A DNA stretch of 64,000 bases from Limnomonas spitsbergensis. Taxonomy: Eukaryota > Chlorophyta > Chlorophyceae > Chlamydomonadales. Below, piece after piece: positions 36,501 through 43,262 of the stretch. The stretch is from assembly GCA_037349105.1 (NCBI GenBank), contig JAYJMM010000041.1, positions 3,348,001-3,412,000 of the forward strand, given 5' to 3'. Every line of letters begins with the position of its first letter. The stretch's first letter is position 1. Below the pieces are notes generated by a model. The model did not search any database, was not told where the DNA came from, and saw only the letters and a program-made list of their open reading frames with translations. The position numbers and the translations under genes were made by a program.

Positions 36501-39500
36501 CCTTTGTTGCATGAGGTCAGGATGGTCATAAGAAAACGCCAGAGCATGTTATAATGAATGGGAATGAAAGGTAGTATTTACTATATTTCCCTTGGACCTG
36601 ACAAGGTGTGAGTTGGAATGAAAGGCATTCTTCATTATCTTTTCCTTGGACTTGACCATGTGTGAGGCTGGCTGCCCCTAAGGGCATGTGGCGCAAAAAA
36701 ATGATGAAACAGCCTTGCGGCCATCATCGTGTCAGGTGAGGGAATTGAAACAGGGGGGGCACACAGCCAGCCGACGCCAATTACTAGTAACGGTCACATG
36801 GCCGCAAAAACTCATGTTTGAAAGAAGCTGGACATCATGTATTAGGTCCAAAATCATTATTGTTAACCCCTGCATTTGTCAATAACGATATTGCCGCTCC
36901 ACACGAAAGAAAGAAAGAAAGAAATGAATAAAGGAAGAAAGAAAGAAACTATGCCGCGTGAAAGGCGTGAGAGTTAAGAAAACAGCGAAGCCTGGGCCGA
37001 AGCCACATCCGCGCCGTGACCGAGAGACACTAAACATGGAGTTGTAGGTCCGATGACCACCCCTGCATTTGTAAATAACGACATTGCCGTTCCAAACGTA
37101 ACACACATTCCAGTTCCGCCAAAAATGCCCAGCTGCCGCGCTCACAATATCACAGGTACTGCCGAGGCCGAGAAAACAAAATAGGTTTGCCGTAGACATC
37201 CTAGCATTTTCAAAAGGTCCCCTTAGAACCTGGCATAAACCATCATAAAGATACATGCACCCTTACTACCCAGGGCAACAGAATTGTTAGTTCAGGGTAA
37301 AGGATTCAAGCCTTTGTGAACATAGCGGTACATTGTCGGTACATTGTTTATTAAATCATATACCCTAATTATGTACGGTACCATTATAATTGTATACCAT
37401 TAGTTGCGCCAGGGCATGGGTTCAAGCCCCCATGCACTGTCATGATCGTATTTGCACCCTCCCCCAGGTTGCCGAGTTGCAAGCCATGAAAGTCGTGCCA
37501 GCCATGGTGGTCACCATAGGGGGGAAACGCCTCCTGTGTGTTGCTGCATTCTTCGGGTTTGACCAACCAAGGCAGATAAAGGCTGTTACCTGTCACCCAA
37601 CCATTCTCATAGTCAAAAAGTAATTACACCACCAGATCAGCTGGATCGCTCTGCTTGGCCTTAAACCCACTGTAACAATCAAAAAGTAATGACACCATCA
37701 GATCAGCTGGATCGCTCTGCTTGGCCTTAAACCCACTGTCACAATCAAAAAGTAATGACACCATCAGATCAGCTGGATCGCTCTGCTTGGCCCTAAACCC
37801 ACTGTAACAATCAAAAAGTAATGACACCATCAGATCAGCTGGATTGCTCTGCTTGGCCCTGAACCCACTGTAACAATCAAAAAGTAATAACACCATCAGA
37901 TCAGCTGGATCGCTCTGCTTGGCCTTGAACCCACTGTCACAATCAAAAAGTAATGACACCATCAGATCAGCTGGATCGCTCTGCTTGGCCCTAAACCCAC
38001 TGTAACAATCAAAAAGTAATGACACCATCAGATCAGCTGGATCGCTCTGCTTGGCCCTAAACCCACTGTAACAATCAAAAAGTGATGACACCATCAGATC
38101 AGCTGGATCGCTCTGCTTGGCCTTAAACCCACTGTCACAATCAAAAAGTAATGACACCATCAGCTGGTCCCCCCCTGGTTCGATCGCTCTGCCTGACCCT
38201 TTCGAAAAAGGCTGTGGGTGTTTGCGTCGATTTCGAAACAATAACTTCATCATATGTACCGCACGATTACTCATCTCCGCCCCCCTGGCTGCTTCTGCTG
38301 CACTCGCCCTCGTGGCACCGACATCATGCAGTCGTCACAGACGGAAGGCTGGACATTCGTTGTTTCAGAGAGCCCCGAGTGCGTTCTGCGGCTGACTATC
38401 CTCGAGGTGGGGAGTTTTAGGTGGTTGAGGTAGGGAGTTTGAGGTGGTTGAGGTGGGGAGTTTGAGGTGGTTGAGGTGGGGAGTTTGAGGTGGTTGAGGT
38501 GGGGAGTTTGAGGTGGTTGAGGTGGGGAGTTTGAGGTGATTGAGGTGGGGAGTTTGAGGTGGTTGAGGTGGGGAGTTTGAGGTGGTTGAGGTGGGGAGTT
38601 TGAGGTGATTGAGGTGGGAAGTTTGAGGTGGTTGAGGTGGGGAGTTTGAGGTGGTTGCTGTGGGGAGTTTGAGGTGGTTGAGGTGGGAAATTTTAGGTGA
38701 TTGAGGTGGGAAGTTAGAGGTGGTTGAGGTGGGGAGTTTGAGGTGGTTGGGGTGGGGAGTTTGAGGTGGGTGAGGTGGGGAGTTTGAGGTGGGTGTTTCA
38801 GATAGCCCCAAATGCGTTCTGCGGCTGACTATCCTCGAGGTGTGGATACTAGTGTGATATTAGTGTGATGCTAGTGTGATACTGGATAGTGTTTGCTTTA
38901 GTGTGCACTGAACCTGAAAAAGCAACCGGCATTTACCCCGGGGAATTATGTCCCAATCTTGACGGCTAAACGGCTGATGGCTCAAGCCGCAGGCCGTAAT
39001 GTAGCTGCATTGTAGCTGAAGCGCTGTCATCAACTACACAGTCAGATGCTAGTGCATGCTGGTGTTCCCAAGTGACCACGATGTGCATGTGCAAGGACTT
39101 CCAATTCTTGGGGTGTCAGCAGGACCAGTGCTTGTCTGAGTTTGTGATGTGCATGCTACACAACTCTTACACAGTACCGGTATTGTGCAAACCAGACATA
39201 GGTTAGAGTACTTCCCCACATCAGGATCCACCAGTCAGCCAGGCAAACACAGCCGGAAGCGCAAGGCATGGTAGCTTGTATGGATTTTTTCTCTTGTTAT
39301 GATGGTAACGGCGCGGACGCTGCCTAGGCCCATGCCGCGCTGTTTCCTTAACCCTGCGGGGCGTAGTTTTCTTTCTTTCTTTCTTGAGTGTGCGCCAGAC
39401 AGCCTTCAGAGGTTGACTGGGGGGGCTCCGTTGGGCTAATGGGGACCACTCCTTGCCTGGTCCACAGCTGGTGGCCCACGCAGCAGGGCTGACTGCACCA

Positions 39501-39788
39501 GGTTATATCGGCCCTATTCTATGACGTAGCTGAATAGCTTAACCCCAAACCCTAGATTATATGCAGCCAAGCCCTGAACCCTGACTGCTGAACCATGCCA
39601 ATGTACAAACCCTGATGGTTTAGGACTAGCAATTCCATGGGAGCTAGCGTGCAGGTTTCTCACGCCTTCCTGATTGCCCATGAATGTAGGACACGGATGA
39701 GCCGGCCAAGGGCCACAAGTTCAAGCTTTGTGCCCTCACTGTCCTCTCAGAGTTTGAAAATGTGGGGAACGATATGAATACCCACCCG
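24590..39788 (+). CDS. SGNH/GDSL hydrolase-like membrane-anchored esterase, 12 exons found
   Basis: Exons: 24590-24989, 26595-26745, 28289-28438, 28523-28725, 28931-28990, 31609-31715, 32888-33034, 33744-33812, 34275-34436, 35574-35693, 38332-38406, 39690-39788. Every junction is GT..AG with matching phase, giving 581 residues so far. HVALIFAMLALTILACEAW (about residues 22-40) is a signal anchor. Block I is FLGGSITEGG (Ser136), block II VNGAIS (Gly181), block III FLEFAINDG (Asn213) and block V DITHPAGQTG (Asp362, His365), so the full catalytic set is present. The C-terminal part has IRYLRSYQHMGKAAIDCESGCMC and GHKFKLCALTVL, an extension also seen in algal SGNH proteins. It likely removes acyl or acetyl groups from a glycan or lipid; the substrate is unknown. 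Exons 6 and 10 use AAG acceptors. The terminal exon after 39788 was not identified. Confidence 0.83.
25013..25132 (+). repeat. 19-bp minisatellite in SGNH intron 1
   Basis: Six to seven copies of ATGGACAAGAGGGGCAGGG, beginning about 25 bp after the exon 1 donor at 24990. Confidence 0.9.
25308..26492 (+). repeat. 20-bp minisatellite, about 59 units, in SGNH intron 1
   Basis: Unit CTACCTCCCTGTTACACATG, repeated with exact 20-bp spacing and no visible indel. Variation is almost confined to three two-state positions: C/T in CC[CT]TGTT, A/G in GTT[AG]CAC, and C/G in CATG[CG]TAC. The G state of the third is concentrated in the right half. Because 20 is not a multiple of 3, all three forward frames stay open, which creates long spurious ORFs. 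It ends about 100 bp before exon 2. Confidence 0.95.
26746..27470. other. SGNH intron 2, left part
   Basis: No exon. A SINE-like family 1 variant lies at 26761-26825 (GCTCACCTAGTGCTACGGCC ... CTTAATCCACGCC), related to 30322-30385 and 32209-32275. The rest contains scattered degenerate GGGTTTAGGG-type telomere-like words and imperfect TTCACACTnTA repeats near 27110-27175. Confidence 0.5.
27471..28265 (+). repeat. Poly-G-rich minisatellite flanked by a 50-bp duplication, SGNH intron 2
   Basis: Core 27517-28206: about 25 units of AGCAAGGGGGTGAAGGGGGG type with G runs up to about 18. The array is bracketed by two copies of a segment containing AACAATACCAGAACAATGCA and ATGAATGACAT (27471-27519 and 28215-28262). 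The right copy runs to within about 25 bp of exon 3. The G-rich strand is the sense strand of the gene, so the intron RNA could form G-quadruplexes (inference). Exact run lengths may suffer from assembly error. Confidence 0.9.
29030..30225 (+). repeat. 39-bp G-rich minisatellite in SGNH intron 5
   Basis: About 30 units built on TAGGGTGGAAAGGGGGCAGG then AAAGGGGAAACAGGGGGGG, starting about 40 bp after the exon 5 donor at 28991. A short interruption at 30045-30100 has GGGTTCATGGGTAGGG-like text. The 39-bp period is a multiple of three, so all frames stay open on both strands without being genes. Confidence 0.95.
30226..30869. other. SGNH intron 5, middle part
   Basis: No exon. Four short repeats of GATTGCTCACCTTTCAG at 30270-30330 run into a SINE-like family 1 variant (30322-30385, CGGCCGAACGGATGCC ... 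CTTAATCCATGCGACAGCGT). A small inverted pair CGTATCATGAAC/GTTCATGATACG lies at 30532-30560. Text around 30700-30870 (GGTATCCCTTGGAAG twice) is weakly duplicated. Confidence 0.5.
30870..31600 (+). repeat. 37-bp minisatellite leading into the exon 6 acceptor
   Basis: About 19-20 units of CTCCTGACCCCCACCTCTCA then CCTGTCTGTTTGGAAGG. The last unit grades into the real acceptor: CTCCTGACCTCCACCTCCCA, CCTGCCTCATGAAG, then exon 6 at 31609. Each unit thus repeats a pyrimidine tract followed by an AAG that looks like the true acceptor. Confidence 0.93.
31716..32887. other. SGNH intron 6
   Basis: No further exon. It contains GGGTTTAAGGTTCAGGGTTTAG telomere-like words near 31742-31765, a SINE-like family 1 variant at 32209-32275 (CTAATGCTACGGCGGAACGG ... 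CACGCCCCAGGGCGTA), and a 21-bp minisatellite at 32466-32662. Confidence 0.5.
32466..32662 (+). repeat. 21-bp minisatellite in SGNH intron 6
   Basis: Nine to ten copies of CCCTCACTCCATGCCACTCAG or the variant with TCTGT. Pyrimidine-rich on the sense strand; it ends about 225 bp before exon 7. Confidence 0.93.
33035..33743. other. SGNH intron 7
   Basis: No supported exon. A short open stretch near 33360-33495 has coding-like text but does not fit the phase, and exons 7 and 8 join cleanly without it. A triple AAGGTAGCTG repeat lies at 33495-33525. Confidence 0.45.
33813..34115 (+). repeat. GGGGCTAGGGCT repeats starting at the exon 8 donor
   Basis: The 5' splice site itself (GTATGGGGCTAGGGCTGG) opens the array, which continues as 6- and 12-bp variants (GGGCTAGGGCTGAGGCTGGG). 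It is telomere-like in composition but not a telomere repeat. The G-rich strand is the transcript strand. Confidence 0.92.
34540..35295 (+). repeat. 34-bp minisatellite with a palindromic core, SGNH intron 9
   Basis: About 22 units of TTAAACCCTGGTTGGGCCCA followed by ACCAGCAGTGATGC. TGGTTGGGCCCAACCA is a perfect 16-bp palindrome in every unit, so each transcript copy can form a hairpin. Outer units vary (ATATTT on the left, ATGCTT on the right). Confidence 0.95.
35302..35363 (+). repeat. SINE-like repeat family 1, 5'-truncated copy
   Basis: GCTGTTTTCTTTACTCTCAC, GCCTCCCTCGTGGCGTAGCT and TTATTTCTTTCTTT match the 3' half of the family, including the (TTTC) tail. It follows directly after the 34-bp array. 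Confidence 0.65.
35958..36049 (-). repeat. SINE-like repeat family 1 copy
   Basis: Reverse orientation: AAAGAAAGCTACGCCCCGTG, GGAGGCGTGAGAGTTAAGGA, AACAGCG and GGAGCCACATCCGCGCCGTT. The tail is AAAGAAATAAAGAAAG. Confidence 0.8.
36905..37022 (-). repeat. SINE-like repeat family 1 copy with long GAAA tail
   Basis: Reverse orientation with a 45-bp (GAAA)-type tail at 36905-36948, then GCGTGAAAGGCGTGAGAGTT, AAGCCTGGGCCGAAGCC and ACATCCGCGCCGTGACCGAG. Confidence 0.82.
37622..38165. repeat. 66-bp minisatellite in SGNH intron 10
   Basis: About eight copies of CAATCAAAAAGTAATGACAC, CATCAGATCAGCTGGATCGC, TCTGCTTGGCCTTAAACCCA, CTGT. The last unit decays at 38160-38200, about 130 bp before exon 11. 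Period 66 keeps one reverse frame open, which is not a gene. Confidence 0.93.
38361..38852 (+). repeat. 23-bp minisatellite bracketed by a duplicated exon 11 end and donor
   Basis: After the exon 11 donor (38407) come about 17 units of GAGGTGGTTGAGGTGGGGAGTTT. The array ends at about 38800 and is followed by a second copy (38803-38852) of the exon 11 end: TGTTTCAGATAGCCCCAAAT, GCGTTCTGCGGCTGACTATC, CTCGAG, GTGTGG. It matches 38361-38411 with few changes, so exon tail plus 5' splice site exist on both sides of the array. Confidence 0.92.
38853..39689. other. SGNH intron 11 remainder
   Basis: No exon needed. ATGCTAGTGTGATA-type short repeats lie at 38848-38890. A SINE-like family 1 copy is at 39304-39386. 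Telomere-like CCCAAACCCTAG words occur near 39545-39620. The acceptor for exon 12 is ATGTAG at 39684-39689. Confidence 0.5.
39304..39386 (+). repeat. SINE-like repeat family 1 copy
   Basis: GGTAACGGCGCGGACGCTGC, CCATGCCGCGCTGTTTCCTT, AACCCTGCGGGGCGTAG, then TTTTCTTTCTTTCTTTCTT. A clean copy with a tetranucleotide tail. Confidence 0.82.
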
Positions 39789-40559
39789 GTGAGTCTGTGC
39801 GCTGGCTACTTAAACCGAGGGTCTTATTTTACACTTATTTTACTCTCGCCCCTCCTACTCTTTATGTCAATTTGACTGTCAGTCCCATTGGAGATCGAGT
39901 GGTCACATTCGAGAATCCAACATATTGCTAGGATCCCTCTGAAAAAGACTTCAGTGGCATAAAGATAGAGACAGACAAGAGCATGTCGTCCTTGACATGG
40001 ACACAGGATGCGGGCCGTTTTGGCAAAAAAACGTTTTGTATTGTATCGATACGGTCCACTACGGTGCACCGACAGGAAATCCTCACTTTTGTCCCGTATT
40101 GGCACACACAAAATGTGTCGTATAATCATATTCCGTATCCTGTGTCCCTGGTCCTTTGCCCCGTACTCATGGCAGCTACGGTGCGGACATGGCTTTCGCC
40201 TATGCCTTCAGCTGTTTCCTTACCCTTTAATTCCCTGCATGAGACGTAGTTACCTGCACATAAATAACCTTTTAAGTGAACCGCATTCCTAGGAAGTCCG
40301 AATCTTTTCCTCGGCTGGCGACCCCCCGGACCCTGAAACCCTCTAACGCGTTAGACTTCTAACGTTGTCCCCTAACCCAACTCACCTGCATTCTTTTTCC
40401 TGCCCTGTTTTATTCACATGTTGTTGCAAGGCCCATGCAGGACATACCTAGGTTACACTCATGCAGTCATGTGACATTTGTATCCTTATTCACCGTTTCA
40501 CTCACCCTGTGTGCGTTTTGCATCCTGCCTTGTCCAGTGTTCCACTACTCCTCTGCAAT
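39789..40559. other. Region downstream of SGNH exon 12
   Basis: The terminal SGNH exon may lie here but none can be chosen safely; an acceptor GCCCATGCAG at 40431-40440 opens a phase-0 frame ending at 40632. A degenerate family 1 repeat is at 40177-40253, and a dispersed-repeat match to 10508-10530 is at 40338-40360. Confidence 0.4.
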
Positions 40560-41464
40560 GCATCCAGATTCATTTCGACGGACCGGAGCAGACGTCCTAT
40601 GGCCGGAACCCTTGACAGAGGTTGGTTGGTAGAACATGGCACTGTGCTACTACTCCTACGGACAACATCCGAAGCTCCGCCATCGACTGTTCCTCGAGAA
40701 ACGACAGGTCGAGGAAGGCGACGTGCTCGGCCGCCGCTACACCGGCCGAGTACATACCGTAGTGGCAGCGGTGGCACCGGCGGCACAGCAATACAGCCCT
40801 CTCATGGCTCAAGCCATGGCAGCAGATATGCAGCTTGCAGTCAGCTAGGGCACTGGCGGCCGCACCTGGTGCTCTGATCTGCTGGGTGCAGTAGAGGAGC
40901 TGGAGTGGGGGGCAGCCACCCCCACCTTGCGCGAGGCAGCAGCTGCCCTACAGCGCCTACCCGTCACAGAGGTGTTGGCACTCGTTGACGCAGCCTACGA
41001 GCAAGCACGGCTGGACGCAAGCGGCAGTGGGGACCCCAGGGACTCTACCACATATCTGCGGCGACCTACCGCGCCTGGTTCCAGTCCACGGTGGGTGTCG
41101 TGCTGGCGCAAACCAAGAGCCGTACTAGCCAGAGGGAGTGTGCTTGTGTGCGCATAAATTTGCGACTGCGGCTCGGCGCGATCAGCACGGCTGATACCAG
41201 AGGACGGCGCAACGGTCAGCGGCGAGAGGCATGCTGCTGCCAGCGGTGTTGGGCACGGGGGGATAGCGAGCAGGTGGAGGATGCGCTACGTGTGCTTCCA
41301 GTGCCCTAGTGTCAGGGACCAGTTACGGGAGCGGGGGTGAGCAGGTCCTCCGGGCGCTGCCACTACCTTCCACCAGCTGCACCAGGCTGAGCAGGGGTGG
41401 GATGCACTTGCTTTTGTGGACTGTGCGGTGGGCATTGTTGAGAGTTAGTATCTAGGGATTCTGG
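40560..41464 (+). pseudogene. Degenerate LINE C-terminal fragment of a second LINE type
   Basis: Broken coding text in several frames. About 40925-41050 reads REAAAALQRLPVTEVLALVD, and about 41155-41300 reads LRLRLGAISTADTRGRR with a C-x2-C pair. From about 41285, in another frame, comes YVCFQCPSVRDQL and then FVDCAVGIVE. This order (basic LGA block, CxxC, CP, FV) resembles the C-terminal zinc-binding tail of algal LINE polyproteins of a lineage different from copy A. Many stops show it is dead. It abuts copy B directly. Confidence 0.4.
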
Positions 41465-41479
41465 GGCAGTCTGACACGA

Positions 41480-42299
41480 CTGGCGTATATTTCCAGGGCT
41501 GGCAAAAGATAAAGGCCAAGCTGATGGTGCAATCAGCAACAGCTTCCTGACTCATCCTGCCATCACTCTACCTGAACGGAAGAACACGCTGAAGTGGCGG
41601 CATGGGTGTCTATGGAATAACAAGCTGGCGTACAGGTACGGCAAAAGCAACACAGACAAGTGCCCTCTGTGTGGACATCCGGACAGTGCAGGCCATATCA
41701 CCGGGGGATGCCAACACCCAGAAGTGGGGGAAATGTACACTGAACGGCACCACCACACGGGACGGATATTGCTAAGGGCCATTTCGAAGGGCAGCATTGG
41801 GGGAAACCTCGTAATGGCTGACCTTGGGTCAGCACACAAATGTGAAAAGGCAGGCGCACCCGTAATTTCGTGCAATAGGGTCCCGGAAGACATGTTGCTA
41901 GGGCTCAATACGAAGCCCGGGGAGAAAAAGAAGCTACACCCCGACATCATGCTTGTCCAGCACAAAACTAACAAAGCAGACACAACCATCTATATCATGG
42001 AGTTCAAATATTGTAGAGATACCCTACCAGAAAACCAGCTCGTAGATTGCAAAAACCAGCATGCCCTCCTCATCGAGAAACTTATGCAAAGTGGATATAG
42101 GAACACCAAGCTTGTCCCCGTCTTGATCGGGACGTCAGGCACAATCTATCTTGAGTACACCCTCCAGAGCATGCAGCAACTGGGTCTGTCCACCTACCAT
42201 GCGAAAAAATGTGCACAGAAAATGCATGTGCAAGCTATTAAATACCTATATAGCATCGTGAAGACGAGGCGAAGAATTTGTCACGGTATAATGCAGTAA
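41480..42299 (+). pseudogene. LINE copy B: CCHC finger and restriction-like endonuclease, 5'-truncated
   Basis: Homologous to the end of copy A from VYFQGWQ onward, with a frameshift near 41500-41520 and then an intact frame to the TAA at 42297-42299. CPLCGHPDSAGHITGGC is the CCHC finger. The RLE core then appears: LHPDIMLVQ (PD codons about 41939-41944), a spacer of about 18 residues, and IMEFKYCRD (E-x-K codons about 42001-42009). This PD-(D/E)xK arrangement is typical of RLE-type LINE endonucleases. A helical end with QAIKYLYSIVKTRRR follows. It shows what copy A has lost, and supports one family with two endonucleases. Confidence 0.82.
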
Positions 42300-43262
42300 A
42301 CGTGCCAGAACCGTATTTGCCGCTGACGCGGCTTCGGAGACTCCGCAGCTTCTCTGCGGAGCCCCCTTTTCTAGGTTAGGAGCCCAGCTTCCCACTTTCG
42401 GGAAAGTCTGAGGCAGGAGTACCTTACAGTGCAGTCAAGTCAAGCACCACGGAAAGTGGTGATAGCATAAGCAAGTGACAAGCGAGCCCCATCCAGATCA
42501 CCGGTCATCCCCAGCCTACGTGATCTACGGCGCTCGCCCTGAAGAGCACGCGACCTACGGTGCCAATCCCTGACTACTCGTCCATCTGAGACGACTAATC
42601 AGGCAAGCAGTCCCAAGCAGATATTCACCTAAATAGACCAGGAGGCGCATAGCCGACCAGGAGCTCTCGGCGTACCAGCTTCCAGCTGAGTCCGCCCGGC
42701 GACACAGCCCACGGAACAAAGTCACCTCCGTCGCCGTTCCTTCGCAACCCCGAGCATCCCCGCTCTCAGTGTCCTTAGAAGAAGGGACAAAGTGGTTTTG
42801 CAGCCTGATCAGCTGCTTGCCATCAAGTTCCTCGCTGAGGGAAGCTAAGCTTGTCTGACCTGGATATTTTTTTTGAATTATTTGCCTTGGACAGCTTGGA
42901 AAAGCACCTCTGTCGCTGCATTCTGCTAGGGCTTTTCATTCCAAATCAGATCTTGCAAACCCCGGCTGTGACGAGCCTTGGACAGAAGCTTGAAGATCAG
43001 GCTGTGGAGTTCTAAACCCAGCTGATTATTACCTGTGCACCTGGACTTGCCTTTGTGGTGGAGTGCAAATTCCCAAGTGTTGACAGAAGTGGATCTGCGG
43101 ATCAGTGATTAAGTGGATTGCTGAGGCCGAGATTTCAGTGCATCAGGCTGTGTGCAGGAGGCATTCGGAGCTGCAGAGCCTGAGCGGAAGCTGCGCGACA
43201 GATCGGCTGGGAGCAGCAGACGAGCCCCAGCGATTCAGCAGCTGTCCAGCAATTTTGCAGGA
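42300..43262. other. LINE 3' flank and leader of the giant ORF
   Basis: A strong hairpin (CTCCGCAG 42341-42348 with CTGCGGAG 42354-42361) followed by CCCCCCTTTT may be the LINE 3' end. From 42380 to 43262 the sequence has no clear ORF. Around 42600-42640 (AATCAGGCAAGCAGTCC) it resembles 50262-50285 (AGTCAGGTAAGTAGTCC), so the giant ORF and the Gag-like ORFs may have related leaders. Confidence 0.4.

Larger units (their letters stand above)
35694..37621. other. SGNH intron 10, left part
   Basis: No exon supported. It contains CCCTGGACCCC-type short repeats at 35815-35905, two reverse SINE-like family 1 copies (35958-36049, 36905-37022), a dispersed repeat at 36595-36675, and telomere-like fragments. 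A splice-acceptor-like CCCCCAG at 37462-37468 is followed by an open frame, but including it is not needed for phase or homology. Confidence 0.5.

Noticed and set aside
37405..37440. tRNA T-arm-like ATGGGTTCAAGCCCCCAT
   Set aside because: The T arm is perfect but no matching acceptor stem, D arm or anticodon arm can be placed upstream. Other GGTTCAAGCC words in the window are equally isolated.
37469..37545. Candidate SGNH exon VAELQAMKVVPAMVV
   Set aside because: A good acceptor but no donor in phase before 38332, and exons 10 and 11 join cleanly without it.
39042..39173. Candidate SGNH exon with QDQCLSEFVMCML
   Set aside because: Phase would fit, but exon 11 at 38332-38406 (WTFVVSESPECVLRLTILE) joins exon 12 with better family-like sequence and leaves no room for it.
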